Assembly: GCF_014898055.3 (NCBI RefSeq)
Contig: NW_023601104.1
Coordinates: 80,087,106 to 80,151,105, forward strand
Source of the DNA: Talpa occidentalis
Lineage: Eukaryota; Chordata; Mammalia; Eulipotyphla; Talpidae
DNA length: 64,000 nt
Direction: 5' to 3'
Positions within the stretch are counted from its first letter, which is position 1. Each line of letters opens with the position of its first letter. The translations under genes and the position numbers were made by a program. This document shows positions 1 through 11,986 of the stretch, piece after piece. The notes beneath the pieces are model-generated. The model worked only from the letters and a program-made list of their open reading frames with translations, had not been told where the DNA came from and searched no databases.

Positions 1-287
1 GAGAGAACTGAGGGAGGCCCTGAGGCTGTGTGGAGCAGGGCTGAGAGCCTGGACTCCCCAGCCTGATTTGGGGGTTCTCCTAGGCCTACACCATCAGTCC
101 TAAGAAATCAGACAGGGTGCAAGACCTTCATGTTGCTGGTTCCCTGGGTGAAAAACAAGGCGTGGGGACGGGATGGTCCCTGTGGATTTCTGGCACGGTG
201 CTTCTGCTCATCATCAGTCTCCCTAGGATTTCTGTCTTATCTTTATTATGCCCTTCTTTCCTCCTCCTTTCTTTTTTCTTCTTTTTT

Positions 288-547
288 AAGATTTATTTAT
301 TAATGCATACAAGAACTGGGGTACAGGCCAGAGGCATGGGAGGTGAGAGGACTCACCAGAGACAGAGTGGGGAACAGAACAGGCAGACTGACTGAAATTA
401 CTGCTGAGGGGAGCAGCGGGCGAGTCAGGAGAGGTCTGCCGCGCCATGTGGGTAGCTCCCTGGCAGGCGGGGATCGAACTTGTGCTGCAGAGGCTGTGGA
501 CATCTCCACAGAGCTGTGCTTAACCCCTTGCGCCACCAGGGAGGCCC
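288..547 (-). mobile_element. tRNA-derived SINE, A-type
   Basis: On the minus strand the copy runs from the tRNA-like head (GCCTCCCTGGTGGCGC) to the AATAAATCTT tail, which appears on the plus strand as AAGATTTATTTATT. It is near full length. It lies beyond the proposed KCNK13 polyadenylation site. Confidence 0.85.
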
Positions 548-939
548 TTTCCTCATCATTTCTGAAAGTGCTGCGTGTACCTCACTCTTATAAAAACAAC
601 AGCTATCTCTCACTCTGTTCTCATCACCCCCCTCCCCTCAAATATTCAGTCCTGTGCCCACAGAGGATCAGCAGCCCTTGTTCTCAGATGGACGCTTATC
701 TGCTCAGGAGCCTATGTAAGGAGACTTGTTACAGCTCCGTGGGGCAGAGCCGAAGTAGACGAGGCAAGAGAAGTCACATTCCAGGATCTGGTCTAGCAGG
801 TGTCTTCAGTCAAGGAATCTAAGATGATGCTCATATCCTTAAAGATTCTTTTCCTGTTTCTTTTTTCTGATCCCCATAAATGCCTGTTTGATTAGGACCC
901 ACCCCACAGTCCAGAATGAGCATTCACTAACCTTAGTTA

Positions 940-1588
940 ATAAAATGAGCATTTATTAAATGTTCAGTTCTAATAAATAGTCAGCCATGATCGTTACAAC
1001 GGGCCACCAGGCCTGGTAAAAATGAAATAGTCTCTGTGACCTTCAAAGAGAAAATGTGACGCTATGCTCTGTCGTTAGAAGTTTGTTCCCCTCACCACCT
1101 CGCTGTGGTTTAAAGGCCTGAAGCTAAATTTAGTTTTCTTACCACACTGAAGTCCCAGAGCCTCCTCTGCCAAGCACTGAGATCTTAAAAATCAAAGAAA
1201 GGAAAAAACAGAAAGCCGAGAAGCAGGTATGAAGGAAGCCTGCAAAAAGCAAGCCCAGACACACTCTCCAGGATCCCCCTGCTCCTTACCCCCCTCTTTT
1301 TTTTTTGAGGAGGCTGGTTCAGCTATTCAGAGTTCCAGGGGGGAAATCAGGATCTTCTGGAATTTTATTTCCAAATGAAGAACAGAACAGCAGGAAATCA
1401 AAGACCAGGGACAAGGCTTTGAGGCATCAGCTTCCCACAGCCTAGAAGATGGCTGTTTGTGGGAGCCAAGATCAGCTTCCTAAAGCTGGACTTAAGGTGA
1501 CCGGGGGCTACATGGCATGCTGGGCTGGGTGATAGCCCCCCACAGCCCACTCTGCTGAGCCCCCTGTGTCCAGTCCCACCCTTTGCTC
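940..1588 (-). other. KCNK13: KCNK13 3' UTR (proposed)
   Basis: This non-coding sequence directly follows the stop codon on the minus strand. It contains no recognisable SINE. AATAAA hexamers on the minus strand lie at 1364-1369 and 952-957. The more distal one would give a 3' UTR of about 650 bases. The true end cannot be set from sequence alone. Confidence 0.5.
952..957 (-). terminator. KCNK13: Candidate polyadenylation signal of KCNK13 (AATAAA)
   Basis: A minus-strand AATAAA lies about 630 bases after the stop codon in AT-rich sequence and before the first downstream SINE. A second candidate is at 1364-1369. The choice between them is inference. Confidence 0.35.
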
Positions 1589-2481
1589 CTACCTGTCCCC
1601 ACTTGTCTCTGCCAGCCTATTGTTCATTATAGCAAAGGCACCCACCCCCCCAGAGAATTCATTGTCCCGGGACAGGGTGCTGGCCTGCGGGGGGCAGCCG
1701 TTGGCTGTTTCTGACAGCTGCTTCTGGAGGATGGCCAGCGAGACCTTGTTAGCTACCAAGAAGTCCTTCATGGAGATCATCTCCCCTGAGAGCCGCCGCC
1801 CATCTGTGTCACTTTCCATCACCCCGTCGGTGTCTATGGAGAGGTTGCACCGGTTCTGGACGTTGCCAGGCATGACCACGTTCCTCCGTGACTGCAAGAA
1901 CCCTCTTTGGCATGGCTGGCAGCACCTGCTGTCCATCTTCCTTAGGATCCAGTTCATGGACTGTTTGATGAGGATGGAGATGACGTTGAACAGGGAGTAG
2001 ATGCAGCAGACGCCCATGAGGATGAAGACAAAGTTGGCGACATGGTAGAGGCCTTGGCTGTCATACTGGGCGTTCTGGCTGCTGACCAGGTCCCCAAAGC
2101 CAATGGTGCTGAAGGCCACAAAGCAGAAGTAGAGTGAGTCTAAGTAGCTCCACCCTTCGAAGGAGGTATACATGGCAGAGGCACAGCAGGAGATGAGGAG
2201 GGAGGCCAGGCACAGGATCAGCATGACATAGTACACGGAGGGCTTCCAGCCCGCCAGGCTGTCCACCTGGCTCTTCCCTGGGTTACTTGTGCTTTCCTGG
2301 GGCAGGGCCCCTCGTCTCTGGAGCTGCCGCTGGTGGCAGGACTTCATGATGTAGGCGATGACTGTGATCAGGCGCTCCAGGAAGAGGTTGAAGAATAAGA
2401 TAGTGCTGGCACACCCGATGAGGCCATAAAAAATCAGAAAGACTTTCCCTCCTACTGTCACTGGAGTTGTCATCCCAAATC
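1589..2481 (-). CDS. KCNK13: KCNK13 (THIK-1) two-pore-domain K+ channel, terminal coding exon
   Basis: This is the final coding exon of a K2P potassium channel of the plasma membrane, which carries background K+ current. It encodes 296 residues after a split glycine codon and ends in TAG. Counting from the first full residue (F, about residue 113 if the protein is 408 aa as in human), it shows: the rest of the first filter (FGMTTP), M2 at about 10-35, a basic loop at 46-57, M3 at 80-104, the second pore with TIGFGD at 125-130, M4 at 144-172, and a cytoplasmic tail ending ETSGDR. The tail and M3/M4 sequence match my memory of THIK-1 rather than its paralogue THIK-2 (KCNK12). The exon starts in phase 1 inside the first pore GFG, a conserved K2P intron position. 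A methionine further upstream in the open frame lies in intron sequence and is not a start. No frameshift or missing pore residue is seen, so the gene looks functional. Confidence 0.9.
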
Positions 2482-2510
2482 CTGCAGGAAACAAAAATCA
2501 GAGGAGAGAA
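2482..2510 (-). promoter_or_regulatory. KCNK13: Splice acceptor of KCNK13 exon 2
   Basis: Read on the minus strand, a pyrimidine-rich run (TTTTTGTTTCCTGCAG) ends in AG directly before the exon base at 2481. The frame is phase 1: the last two bases of a glycine codon open the exon, giving the G-F-G of the first pore. The position follows the family intron site and fixes the exon boundary. Confidence 0.88.
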
Positions 2511-3605
2511 GAGTGAGGGGGGTTGGTCTTTGCTGTCAATGGGACCAGAGACTTGGATCTGATGGTTGGCCAAAGGGCCTAACAGAACAGCTTGTGAGAC
2601 TGCACTTTAGTTCTTTGCCCTAAACTTTCTAGGACCGAGAGGACTCTCGCTTCATTTGAAGACATTAAGTGCTGTCAGAGCTGGGTTGCTGAGAGCCTCG
2701 AAGATGCCGTTGTGCAAGTCAGAAAAAAGGCAGCTCCTCCTCCAAGTGATGCAGGCAGTGAAAATGGCCCAGTGATGAGAATGTGGGCTGGATTTCAGCC
2801 TCTCCTCCCCGCTCTGCTAGGCAGCCTTGTCCAGTGCACAACCTGAACAACCACACTCAACGTATTCTGATAAAGGCTCATACAAAGATAAGACGTGTAT
2901 AGATTGATCAGAACTCATTTATTCTCTAAACACTCGGTGTCATTCTAGGAATGGGAAACACAACTCTGGAAAGGACAGATCTGGTCCCTGGCCCTGTGGA
3001 GCTCTAGTCTAGTGTGGTGATTGCCATATCCAAAGAGCCCTATAGGAACTGCTAACAACAAACCCTTCTCAGAGTTGGGGCCCTGGGGAGTCTAAGCAAG
3101 GAGACTTGAAAGCTAAAGCGGAGTCATGCAGGCAGGAGAGTGTGTGGTCATGTGTGCAAAATGTGCTTGTATGTGCATGTATGTGTGTGCATGTGTGTGC
3201 CTGTGCGATAGTGATGATGAGGATGTTCTAGATGGAGAAACAGCAGGTGCCAGCATGTGTAGAAATGAGAGCTTTGCCCAGGCATTTCCATCTTTTAAAC
3301 AAAAGTTTAAACATCTTTTAAACAAACACACACCTCAATATTTGGGAGTGAAAACTGAGCTGTCGGTTGTTACAGAGTTTGATGAAATATGAAACTTTTT
3401 TTTGCCTCTTACTGCTCATTCTTGACCTTTCTACCCAAGCACATAGACACGTTACTAAGAATATCCACTGTAGGATACCAGATGCCACTAAGAAGAGTGA
3501 GAAACAGAAAGAGCAGCGATCCACTGGGTCTGTCTCCCCAAGGGGCATGGAACGTGCGAGTGCCTCTTCCAACAGGTCATATCATTTAATCTGTTTAAAA
3601 ACTTG

Positions 3606-3647
3606 TCACAAAGCTGTGCTTAACCCCTTATGCCACCAGGGAGGCCC
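3606..3647 (-). mobile_element. SINE head fragment
   Basis: Only the first 40 or so bases of an A-type SINE remain (plus strand ends CCACCAGGGAGGCCC). The body and tail are missing. A full B-type SINE sits about 20 bases away. Confidence 0.6.
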
Positions 3648-3670
3648 ACTGCTGGAGTGGTTTTTTTTTT

Positions 3671-3947
3671 TGTAGATTTATTTTATTTTATTTGTTTATA
3701 CAAGCACTGGGTACAGTCAGAAGCGCGGGAGGGTGAGAGAATTCACCAGAGCCAGAGCGGGGAGCAGAGCAGGCAGAGGGACCGAAGTACACTGCTGAGG
3801 GGAGCAGCGGGCGGCAGGAGAGGTCTGCGCGCCATGTGGGACCCTCCTCTGGTGGCCGGGGAGCAGCCGGGGATCGAACCGGCGCCGCAGAGGCTGCGGG
3901 CAGCTTCGCAACCCAGCGCTCAACCGCTGCACCACCGGGGAGGCCCC
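3671..3947 (-). mobile_element. tRNA-derived SINE, B-type, full length
   Basis: A B-type copy is recognised by the GCGCAGCGGTTGAG-like A box region, GGTTCGATCC B box, and tail GTACCCAGTGCTTGTATAAA. It is flanked by the direct repeat CCACTGCTGGAGTG at 3646-3659 and after 3946, so it is an intact insertion. Confidence 0.9.
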
Positions 3948-4812
3948 ACTGCTGGAGTGTTTTAAAGTAAATCCCAGACAGCATTTCATTTCATTCATTA
4001 ATAACAAGGCAGCTGAGCGGACAAGGACTTTATTTTTCCAACATAACTATTAGGCCATTATCATCCTTAAGGAAGTTAACATGGATCCCTTAACATTAAA
4101 TGATATCTGGGCCATATTCATGCCTCTAAGAAATATGTTTTTACAGATCCAGCTGAATGAACCATGACTCTTACAAAGTCCCTGTACTTACTATATCTTT
4201 TATGCCTCGTTCGTTTGTTAATTGTCTTTCCTCACTCCATTTTCTTATACCGTGACTCTGTGGGGTAAGTGTGTCCTGTAGACTTCAACAAGAATTCATA
4301 CTAGAAATATTTGAAAAAAAGGTGTATTATATGGCAAATACCAAACACTGCACAGGGATTGGCACAAACTCTAGAAGGTAATTGGAAAGATGTATCAGAC
4401 ACCTCAGCAATATTTTTCTCTTTTTTCTTTTTTTTTGTTTTTAGGAATATGTCCCCCAAATGATTGGAAATGTGACACATTATGTACCCGGGCACCATGT
4501 CTTTGCTTTTAAAAGCAACCTAACTGTCACATAATAGGAAAATGATGAGGCAAGGTGCCATTACATTATGAAGGTGAGGTGCCATTAAATTATGAAGCCG
4601 TTAAATTATATACACAAAGAGCTCTGAATGTTAGGTGGGAAAAAGCAGAGCTGAAGTGTCTGCAGAAGGACTCAAGCCTGGCACATGGGCATCCGAATTA
4701 CACATTTGTGGGGTAAAGAAATAGGAATCCAGGTGATAAAACATATCCATGCAGGGATTTACATTGAAGCAGTGAAGATGCTTCTGGATTCCAGTCACAA
4801 CATCCTCAATAG

Positions 4813-5089
4813 GGCCCCCCTGGTGGTGCAGGGGTTAAAGACAGCGCTATCAAGATATTGCCAGCCACTGCAGCACGAGTTCAATCCCTGGCTGGCCAAG
4901 GAGCTACCCACATAGCACAGCAGACCTCTCCTGTCTCGCCCACTGCTCCCCTCAGCAGTGTATTTCAGTAGATCTGCCTGTTCTGCTCCCCACTCTGTGT
5001 CTGGTGAATCCTCTCACCCCCACCCCCACACCTCTGGCTTACACCCCAGTTCTTGGATGCATAAATAAATAAATCTTTAAAAAAAAAAA
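4813..5089 (+). mobile_element. tRNA-derived SINE, A-type
   Basis: Full-length plus-strand copy from GGGCCCCCCTGGTGG to AATAAATAAATCTTT and an A-run. Similar flanks (CATCCTCAATAG before, CATCAATAGA after) suggest an imperfect target duplication. Confidence 0.85.
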
Positions 5090-6834
5090 TCATCAATAGA
5101 GGGTCCCGACAGGAAGGGGATGTGTCACTTCTTAGGACACAGTGTCTAGAGCCTGGGGCTCCAGGCCAACTTGGGGGCTCTAGAGCCATGAACATGTCAC
5201 CTTCTGGCTGTGGCCTGTCAACATGTAGGCTAATGACCTTTATGCCAACAGGTTCAGGTACCACCTCCTCACATGTCAATATCTGTCCTCACGTATGTCT
5301 AACAGCAGAGAACAACTCCCAGGAAACCCCTTTATATATTCTATGTACGAAATTCCACCATATACCATAAATCAGCACCAAGTCACTCCTAAAACCAGTC
5401 ATCTACAAGAGGAGAGGATTTCTTGGATGAGTCAGGGTTCAGCCCAGTCCCTGGGGGCAGAGAGGAACCCTGGAACCAATAGTGTCTTCTGCAAACATAC
5501 CTGGAAAAAAACAACGTAAAGGGAAAAAGACAAAATTCCTAATCAGGTAGTTTCAGCACAGTAATAACAAAGGTGATTTATTTTTCCAAATGTTTTATAT
5601 CTTTCATTAACTTTAAACTGAGAATAATGCTGAAATATTCTGGAATAATGTTGAATCTTCTAGTTTCCTAAGATTGAGGCAATCCCCCGCCCAGAAGCAT
5701 CCCCTCTTGACTCTTCAATACACAGAGAAATCAATGTTTGATGTGCATATACTTTTTCAAAAATCTTTTTGATTTGGCAATTTAAAGCCTCTTTGTGTGG
5801 GATGAAATTACTGAGGAGTTTGTGGGTGTTTTTTTAAAAAAACTCCAATTTCAATTTAATGGAAAAAGGAGGCAAGAACAGACCTCATGGATGATTCGGG
5901 ATTGGGGGGATGTTTGGGATTTTGGGAAGGGGGCTCTGATGATGGAGATGCAGAGGGCCGGTGGGGCGTCCCGTGGAGGTCCTCGCCAGGACCTACAGCT
6001 GTCACAGCTGAGGGGACTTCACAACCTTCCTGCCCAGCCTTTTTGTTGCAGGTTGGGAAACTGAGGTACCAATAAGCCAGCTAATTTTCATAAAATGTGA
6101 AGGCTTCCATCCGGGTCCTTCACCCAGAGTGGCCTCCTTTGCTCTGATGGCCAGTGGTAAGTTACTTCCCAAGATGATTTCGAGCAAACTGCTCCCAGCT
6201 CTGTATTCATTTGCTGTTCCCTTCAGGAAGCGATAAAGCCTATTTCTCTTCTCCTTGAAGACTGAGTGACCTTGAGACCTGCTCTGACCCACAGTGTGGA
6301 AAGAAGCTGTCCTGGTTCTGCACTTAACTGGCCAGAAGCTCAGCCATTTCCGCCTTCTCCCTCTGGACCCCGAGTCACCTTGGAAGACAGGTGACCACCA
6401 GCTGGAGAGGGGCACCGCCAGCCACCCCCAGCCTCAGATACGATGTCATCTTGGATGTCCCAGTCCCAGTCGAGCTCCCAGATGGATGCAGGCACGTGAG
6501 TTAACTGGCTGCACCACAGAAAGTCAAGAACCACCAGCTGAGCCCAGCAGATGTGGAGACTTGTGAGAAACGCCATGTGGTTGTTCAAGCCACTGATTTG
6601 GGGAGGTCTGCTGCCCAGCACAGGAGAGGAGACGTCTCCTCTCTGGGAATTGTGATTATTTCAACAAGCCTCTTCTGTCCTCTCTCCTTTCCTCCCCAGT
6701 TCCTCCCTCCACTTTTCCACCATAATTGGGTGTAAGGGACTTAAAGGAGATTTAAGAGGAGGCCTGCAAAGGATTTGGAATTCAATGGAAATTTCATTTC
6801 AAGCAAGTTGTTGAACTTCTTTGATATTTTTTAA

Positions 6835-6986
6835 AAGATTTATTTATTTATGCATACAAGAGCTGGGGTACAGGCCAGAGGTGTGGGTGGGGGGTGAGCA
6901 GATTCCCCAGAAACAGAGTGGGGAACAGAACAGGCAGACTAACTGAAATACACTGCTGAGGGGAGCAGCGGGTGAGACAGGAGAGT
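6835..6986 (-). mobile_element. SINE, 5'-truncated A-type
   Basis: The tail half is present (AAGATTTATTTATTTATGCATACAAGAG on through the CAGCGGGTGAGAC block, read on the plus strand) and then homology stops. The tRNA-like head is absent, so the copy lacks Pol III boxes. Confidence 0.75.
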
Positions 6987-7064
6987 GAACCTCTGATATT
7001 AAGGAACAGGGCCCGGCTGAGGGCAGGGAGGGCTGGGAGGCAGAGGGCATTCTACCACGGATAC

Positions 7065-7660
7065 GTATTTGGATAGTTTCTCGTTAGGGGCCAGTGAGAA
7101 AGGGATTTCCACAGACATTTTTGATACATGTCTTCTGGTGAACATACGTACATTTCTTTTGGATGCATATACTTAGAGTGGAAGTGATGATTCATAGGGC
7201 ATGTTCAATAGAGTGGACATACAATTTATCCTGTCTTCACCGATGCTGGAGAGTCCAGGTTCCTTTGTATTCCTGACAATACTTTCATTACTCCAGGGCG
7301 GGGGCCTCCTTGGTGGTGTAAGGGGTTAAGACGCAGCCTATGGAGCTATCCTCAGCCACTGCAGCATGAGTTTGATCCCTGGGCAGGGAGCTACCCACAT
7401 GGCGCAGCAGACCTCTCCTGACTCCCCGCTGCTCCCCTCAGCAGTGTATTTCAGTCAATCTGCCTGTGCAACACCCCTGCTCTGTCTCTGGTGAGTTCTC
7501 TCACCCCCCACACCTCTGGTCTGTACCCCAGTTCTTGTATGCATAAATAATTAATCCTTAAAAATGCTGCAGTGTTTTTGATTAGCATTTTCTTGATGTC
7601 TAAGTTAAGCATCTTTTAATACATCTCATGGTTCTTTGGGCATCCTTCTTAGCACCTGTC
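7065..7660 (-). mobile_element. Decayed L1 fragment interrupted by a SINE
   Basis: Sequence on both sides of the SINE at 7301 resembles antisense L1 3' regions (for example TTTTCTTGATGTCTAAG and the TTCTTTGGGCATC-type phrasing). Divergence is high and the boundaries are loose. Confidence 0.4.
7301..7564 (+). mobile_element. tRNA-derived SINE, A-type
   Basis: Full-length plus-strand copy with head GGGGCCTCCTTGGTGG, B-box-like GTTTGATCCC and a short tail AATAATTAATCCTTAAAA. It is inserted in old L1-like sequence. Confidence 0.85.
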
Positions 7661-8856
7661 CACATGTTTTGTGCCTTTCCTGTTGTCTTATTGGCTTTCG
7701 GATGACACAGAAGCAAAGACGCCTGGGCACTGAGCGCTGCCTTGAAGGCTCTGGGTTTGCGGCTGAACTTCTGCTGCATTCACACCCAGGGCTGGCTTCC
7801 ACGTGCTCTACTTGGCCATCCTCCTGTCCCGAACAGCACTTATTTCTCTGATGGAGAATCACTTCTAACTTTTCTTGTGTTACCCAATATTCTACATGGT
7901 GTTGATTTTGAGAACACATATACTGGCAGTACTTATTAGTCACCTCCTAAGAGTGGAATCCAGAACAGAGCCCTCCAGGGCTGGCTACCTGCTTCTGGGG
8001 GATAACGTGAACTTAAACACACCTTACCTCTTCACATTCATGTGTTCTGTGCTCAGGGACACCCAGGCAATATAAAAACACCAGAAAATTCTCATGGTAT
8101 CAGCAGGTGAGGATTTATATTGACAAATCAGGGTTTGAACCCTGTAAGCTGTGGGTTTATACCAAATTGCTGACATGCTCCATGGGAAACGAACCACTTC
8201 CATTCATTTCACAGCCGAGTAACTCCTGTGCATCGAAGGCAAAGGTCACCTGTACTTCACAGCATCAAGGCTGTATCTGTGGATGAAGAGTTATGACTCT
8301 TCCAAATAAAAACGCTTAAGATTGAGGTTATGAGGTCAAGTATTAACTCTCAGAATTTACTTCCTCCTGGATCATTTCTAGGGGACAAGTCAGGGGAAGG
8401 AATTAGGGAGAATATTAGTATTTATTAGTTCCCAAACACTGTGCCACGCGCACAGTGGGGCAACCTCTGCCTCCCACCCGGGAGCATTAAAAGTGGTCTG
8501 GGAGGTACAGGAAAACCCCCCAGGAATGATGTGCTACCACCCGCACCAGGTTATCAACCAAGGTAAACATCTTGTCCAAGTCACCTGCAGGTGACAAAGA
8601 AGATGGTGGGAAAGTATCGTGCAACTTCAAGGCTGAAGCTGGAATGTCTGGTCAGGCCTTGCTCAACGTCTGAACATCCACTGGGCAGTGAACACGGCAG
8701 ACAAGACCTAAGGAAGTAAGTCTTGGGCTTTAGTGCACATCCAAACCCCCTAAGGAGCTGGCTTAACACTAGGGCTTTCCAGGCTTCACCTGATTCCCAT
8801 TTAGGAGGCTGAATGGGGCCTAGAACCATGCATTTTATTTTTTATTTTAATTTTTT

Positions 8857-9117
8857 AAAGATTTATTTATGCATATAAGAACTGGGGTACAGGCCCAGTG
8901 GGCGGGGGGAGAGAATTCACCAGAGACAGGGTGGGGAACAGAACAGGCAGATCGACTGAAATACACTGCTGAGGGGAGCAACGGGCAAGTCAGGAGAGGT
9001 CTGCTGTGCCATGTGTGCTGCAGGGATCGAACTGGCCAGGGATCGAACTCGTGCTGCAGTGGCTGCGGATAGCTTCATTGTGCTGCGTCTTAACCCCTTT
9101 CGCCAGCAGGGAAGCCC
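8857..9117 (-). mobile_element. tRNA-derived SINE, A-type
   Basis: Full-length copy read on the minus strand. Flanks CTAGAACCATGCATTTTA (before) and CTAGGAACCCTGCATTTTA (after) form a diverged target-site duplication. It carries a partial internal duplication around the B box (GGGATCGAACT appears twice on the plus strand). Confidence 0.85.
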
Positions 9118-11337
9118 CTAGGAACCCTGCATTTTAATCCTGTGCCTGAAGTGATTTTGGTCCAAGGACTACAGACCCCACAGCACAAGCTGTGTTCACA
9201 GCACAAGCTGGGGGCAGAGCTCACTCTGAGGCTGAATCCACAGCTCTGCCTCTAGACCAGCCAGTATAGCTAGTCTACAAGGACATCACAGGCTGATTGA
9301 AGCGTCTCAATGCACGCAGGAGGCCGAAGGGAAATGGCATTTCCACGGCCCACCTGAGCTATTGCTCTGCAGCAATTACTATGTGGACATGAAATGATAA
9401 GTTCTTGCTAAAGTTCAGGGTATTTTGGGAATTTGCTATTTTGATGGTTTTTATTTTTCTTTCATTTTGTCAACAGTAAAGCACGTTTGACAGAAAATAA
9501 TGCTATCATGTATAGTAACGATGAAACTGTTTTCCAGATAACGTCTGAAGTAGGGGATATTTCTAGATTCTGGCACTAAGTAGTTTACAAGACAGAAAGA
9601 AATCACTGCTCTCCTAACTATACAAGTTGAAAACCAGGGTGCAACAAAGGATTCTCTGAATCATTTGCATTACTGTCAGTCACGGGAAATTTTGTGCTCA
9701 GAGGATAACAAAAATTGGCCTCATGGGAATTCGAATATTTCAGCTCCTAAGAGGAATTTTACAAATTTCATTTCCTGGAGAGAGACACTGAATCACAGGG
9801 GCTCTGTGTTTTGTGCTTTCTCGAGCCTTCTCCTTATAGACATTCAGCTCGTCTGACTGCTGGAATAAGTGCTGTCATTACTTCTGCCTTCACCCTCATT
9901 AAAAGGGGGGGAAGTCATCTGATTTCCTTATCTCGAGTAGGTGTCCCAATTCCAGGGCTGCTTAACTTTCAAATTGTGAAACTACTCCTTAAAAGCAAGC
10001 ACCTGTAATTATGTTCTCTCAAGCTAAATTGCCCTCCCCCAGATAGCGAAGAAATGGTTCAATTAAGTCGACGGTTACCACAACTCAGGAAACGGAGCTG
10101 AAGGAAGCTTGTTCTGCAAGATGAGAAACCCTCACTCCAGGCCATCGGAGGGGTCATGAAAATGGCCTCTTAGTGTTGGTGACTCTCTGCAAAGCACTGC
10201 TGCCAGTCTTTTAAAATGTCTCCCTGCCAACAAGAGGGGTGCAAAGCGCCTTTGGAGAGGGGCTGGCTGGTGTACCTAACAGGGGGGCCTGCTCTGTGTG
10301 ACCTGAGAGGCATCTGGCCCGCGCCTCGTTCTCCCTCATAGCCTCCTAGTGCTTCCAGAATCCAGTCAGGCTTCTGGTCTTCCCCACAGACCTGGGGAAG
10401 GTTAGTGGCTCTCGGACACTTTATGATACTTAGGTGTGTGATGTTACATGAGAAGAAGCGAGGCCAGGGCTTATTAAGTGACAAAATCACGAAAGACTGA
10501 AGAAACAAGTGTGTCATCTGTAATATACTACGGGTCCAGGCTGCCCCTCCCCCGCCTCCAGTTTGTATGGCTTCCCTACCAAGCCGTGAAACTGCCTGTT
10601 GTTAGAGTGAATGGTCATCCTTCCCCCATATTCCCATGTTGACCCTCTCACCTCCCCAGCCCACCTTCCCCTGTGATGGATTAGGAGGCGGGGCCTTTGG
10701 GGGTAAGGACGGGTGGATGACATCGAGTGAAGCCCAGTAGGGCCCTCAAGCTCACCCAAGACAGCTGGCTTCCCCACTCCTTCTGCCACCTGAGGATACA
10801 AGACCCCAGAAGAGGGTGTGCCCACCCTCCGGAACCATGTGGAAGACATTCCTGCTGTTCATTAGCTGCCTGGTCTGTGGTACTTGTTACCAGCCTGAGG
10901 GAATGCAGTTATGTGACCTTGTGCCGTAAAGAACCTGCCTTACCTAGAATTTCCTAGAAACATTTAGCAAATATCCTCATTTTTTCAACAAAACGCAGTG
11001 GTAGAGAACTAAAGCTCCCTAAAGAAAATCGAGTTTTTTTTTCCTTCTTTTCTAGTCCCCCCTCCTTCCCCTCTCTCTCTCTCTCTCTCTCTCTCTTTTT
11101 AAAGGAATCTTTAATGACACACAACTTGAACCTCATTCTCTTTAGAGCACCTTCCGGGCTGTTTCTAAATGAACCGCTGCTCTGTAATAAACTATTTTTG
11201 AGGACTTTTTTCTTAACATATTGAGCTTTGATATTATTAGTCTAGCAAGCAGTTAGACATTCCTCTTGCTCAAAGCCAGAGAGAACCCATTTCAGAAGGC
11301 ATTGCAACCTTGTGGCACAGGGGGTCAGTGTCCTGAT
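9118..11337. other. Repeat-poor intronic stretch
   Basis: About 2.2 kb in which I recognise no SINE, L1 or LTR. The only simple repeat is a CT run at 11071-11096. The part at 9400-10100 is AT-rich with homeodomain-like ATTA and TTAATT words. No coding signature is seen. It may include conserved regulatory sequence. Confidence 0.4.
11071..11096. repeat. (CT)13 microsatellite
   Basis: Thirteen uninterrupted CT units, followed by a T run. Confidence 0.95.
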
Positions 11338-11544
11338 TTGCCACCGAGTCTCACCCCACCCAGCACAAGCAGAAGCTCAGCAGGTGGACGAGGAGTCGAG
11401 CTCTGTCTGCACTGGAGCCTCAGACTTGTTCTTTAACACTGAACTTCACCTTCCCTTTCTTTTTGATTTATTTATTTACGCACACAAGAACTGGGGTGTA
11501 GGCTAGAGGTGCGTGGGGTGAGGATTCACCAGAGACAGAGTGGG
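11338..11544 (+). repeat. Inverted duplication, left arm
   Basis: This 207-base block matches the reverse complement of 11907-12113 at roughly 88% by eye. It contains unique sequence (about 11338-11460) plus the tail part of a SINE (11461-11544) with the same SINE/flank junction as the right arm. The left arm ends abruptly inside SINE sequence. Confidence 0.85.
11463..11544 (-). mobile_element. SINE tail fragment inside inverted-repeat arm
   Basis: Only the 3' third of an A-type SINE is present (GATTTATTTATTTACGCACACAAG on to ACAGAGTGGG on the plus strand). It is explained as part of the copied segment and not as its own insertion. Confidence 0.75.
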
Positions 11545-11732
11545 AAAGTGTCTGAAGACACCACACCACTCCAGTATTTCGCTGGTCGTGGGAAAAGGAA
11601 GGGCTGATGTGTTAGGCCTTATTTCTTTTCCTCTGAGGGAAAACACACTGGAGACAAACACCTCCCATGAGCTCTAGGCTGTTAACCCACATGGGAGTCT
11701 TTTGTAAATCATCCCTAAGAAAGGGAAGGTTG

Positions 11733-11986
11733 AGGCCTCCCTGGTGGTGCAAGGGGTTAAGTCTCAGCACTATCAAACTATCGCCAGCCACTGCAGCATG
11801 AGTTTGATCCCTGGCCAGGGAGCTACTCACATGGCACAGCAGACCTCTCCTGACTCCTCGCTGCTCCCCTCAGCAGTGCATTTCAGTACATCTGCCTGTT
11901 CTGCTCCCCACTCTGTCTCTGGTGAGTCCTCTCACCCCACGCACCTCTGGCCTGTACCCCAGCTCTTGTATGCATAAATAAATCAA
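11733..11986 (+). mobile_element. tRNA-derived SINE, A-type, with target duplication
   Basis: Full-length copy flanked by AAGAAAGGGAAGGT at 11717-11731 and 11988-12002. Its 3' third belongs to the right arm of the inverted duplication. Confidence 0.9.

Noticed and set aside
343..822. 159-codon frame near the left end
   Set aside because: Its first part is SINE sequence read through; no domain is recognised.
1566..2000. 144-codon plus-strand frame across the channel exon
   Set aside because: It is the antisense of the KCNK13 tail, where the conserved protein is on the minus strand.
6002..6415. 137-codon minus-strand frame
   Set aside because: No recognised family or domain; a short old-repeat phrase lies at its edge.
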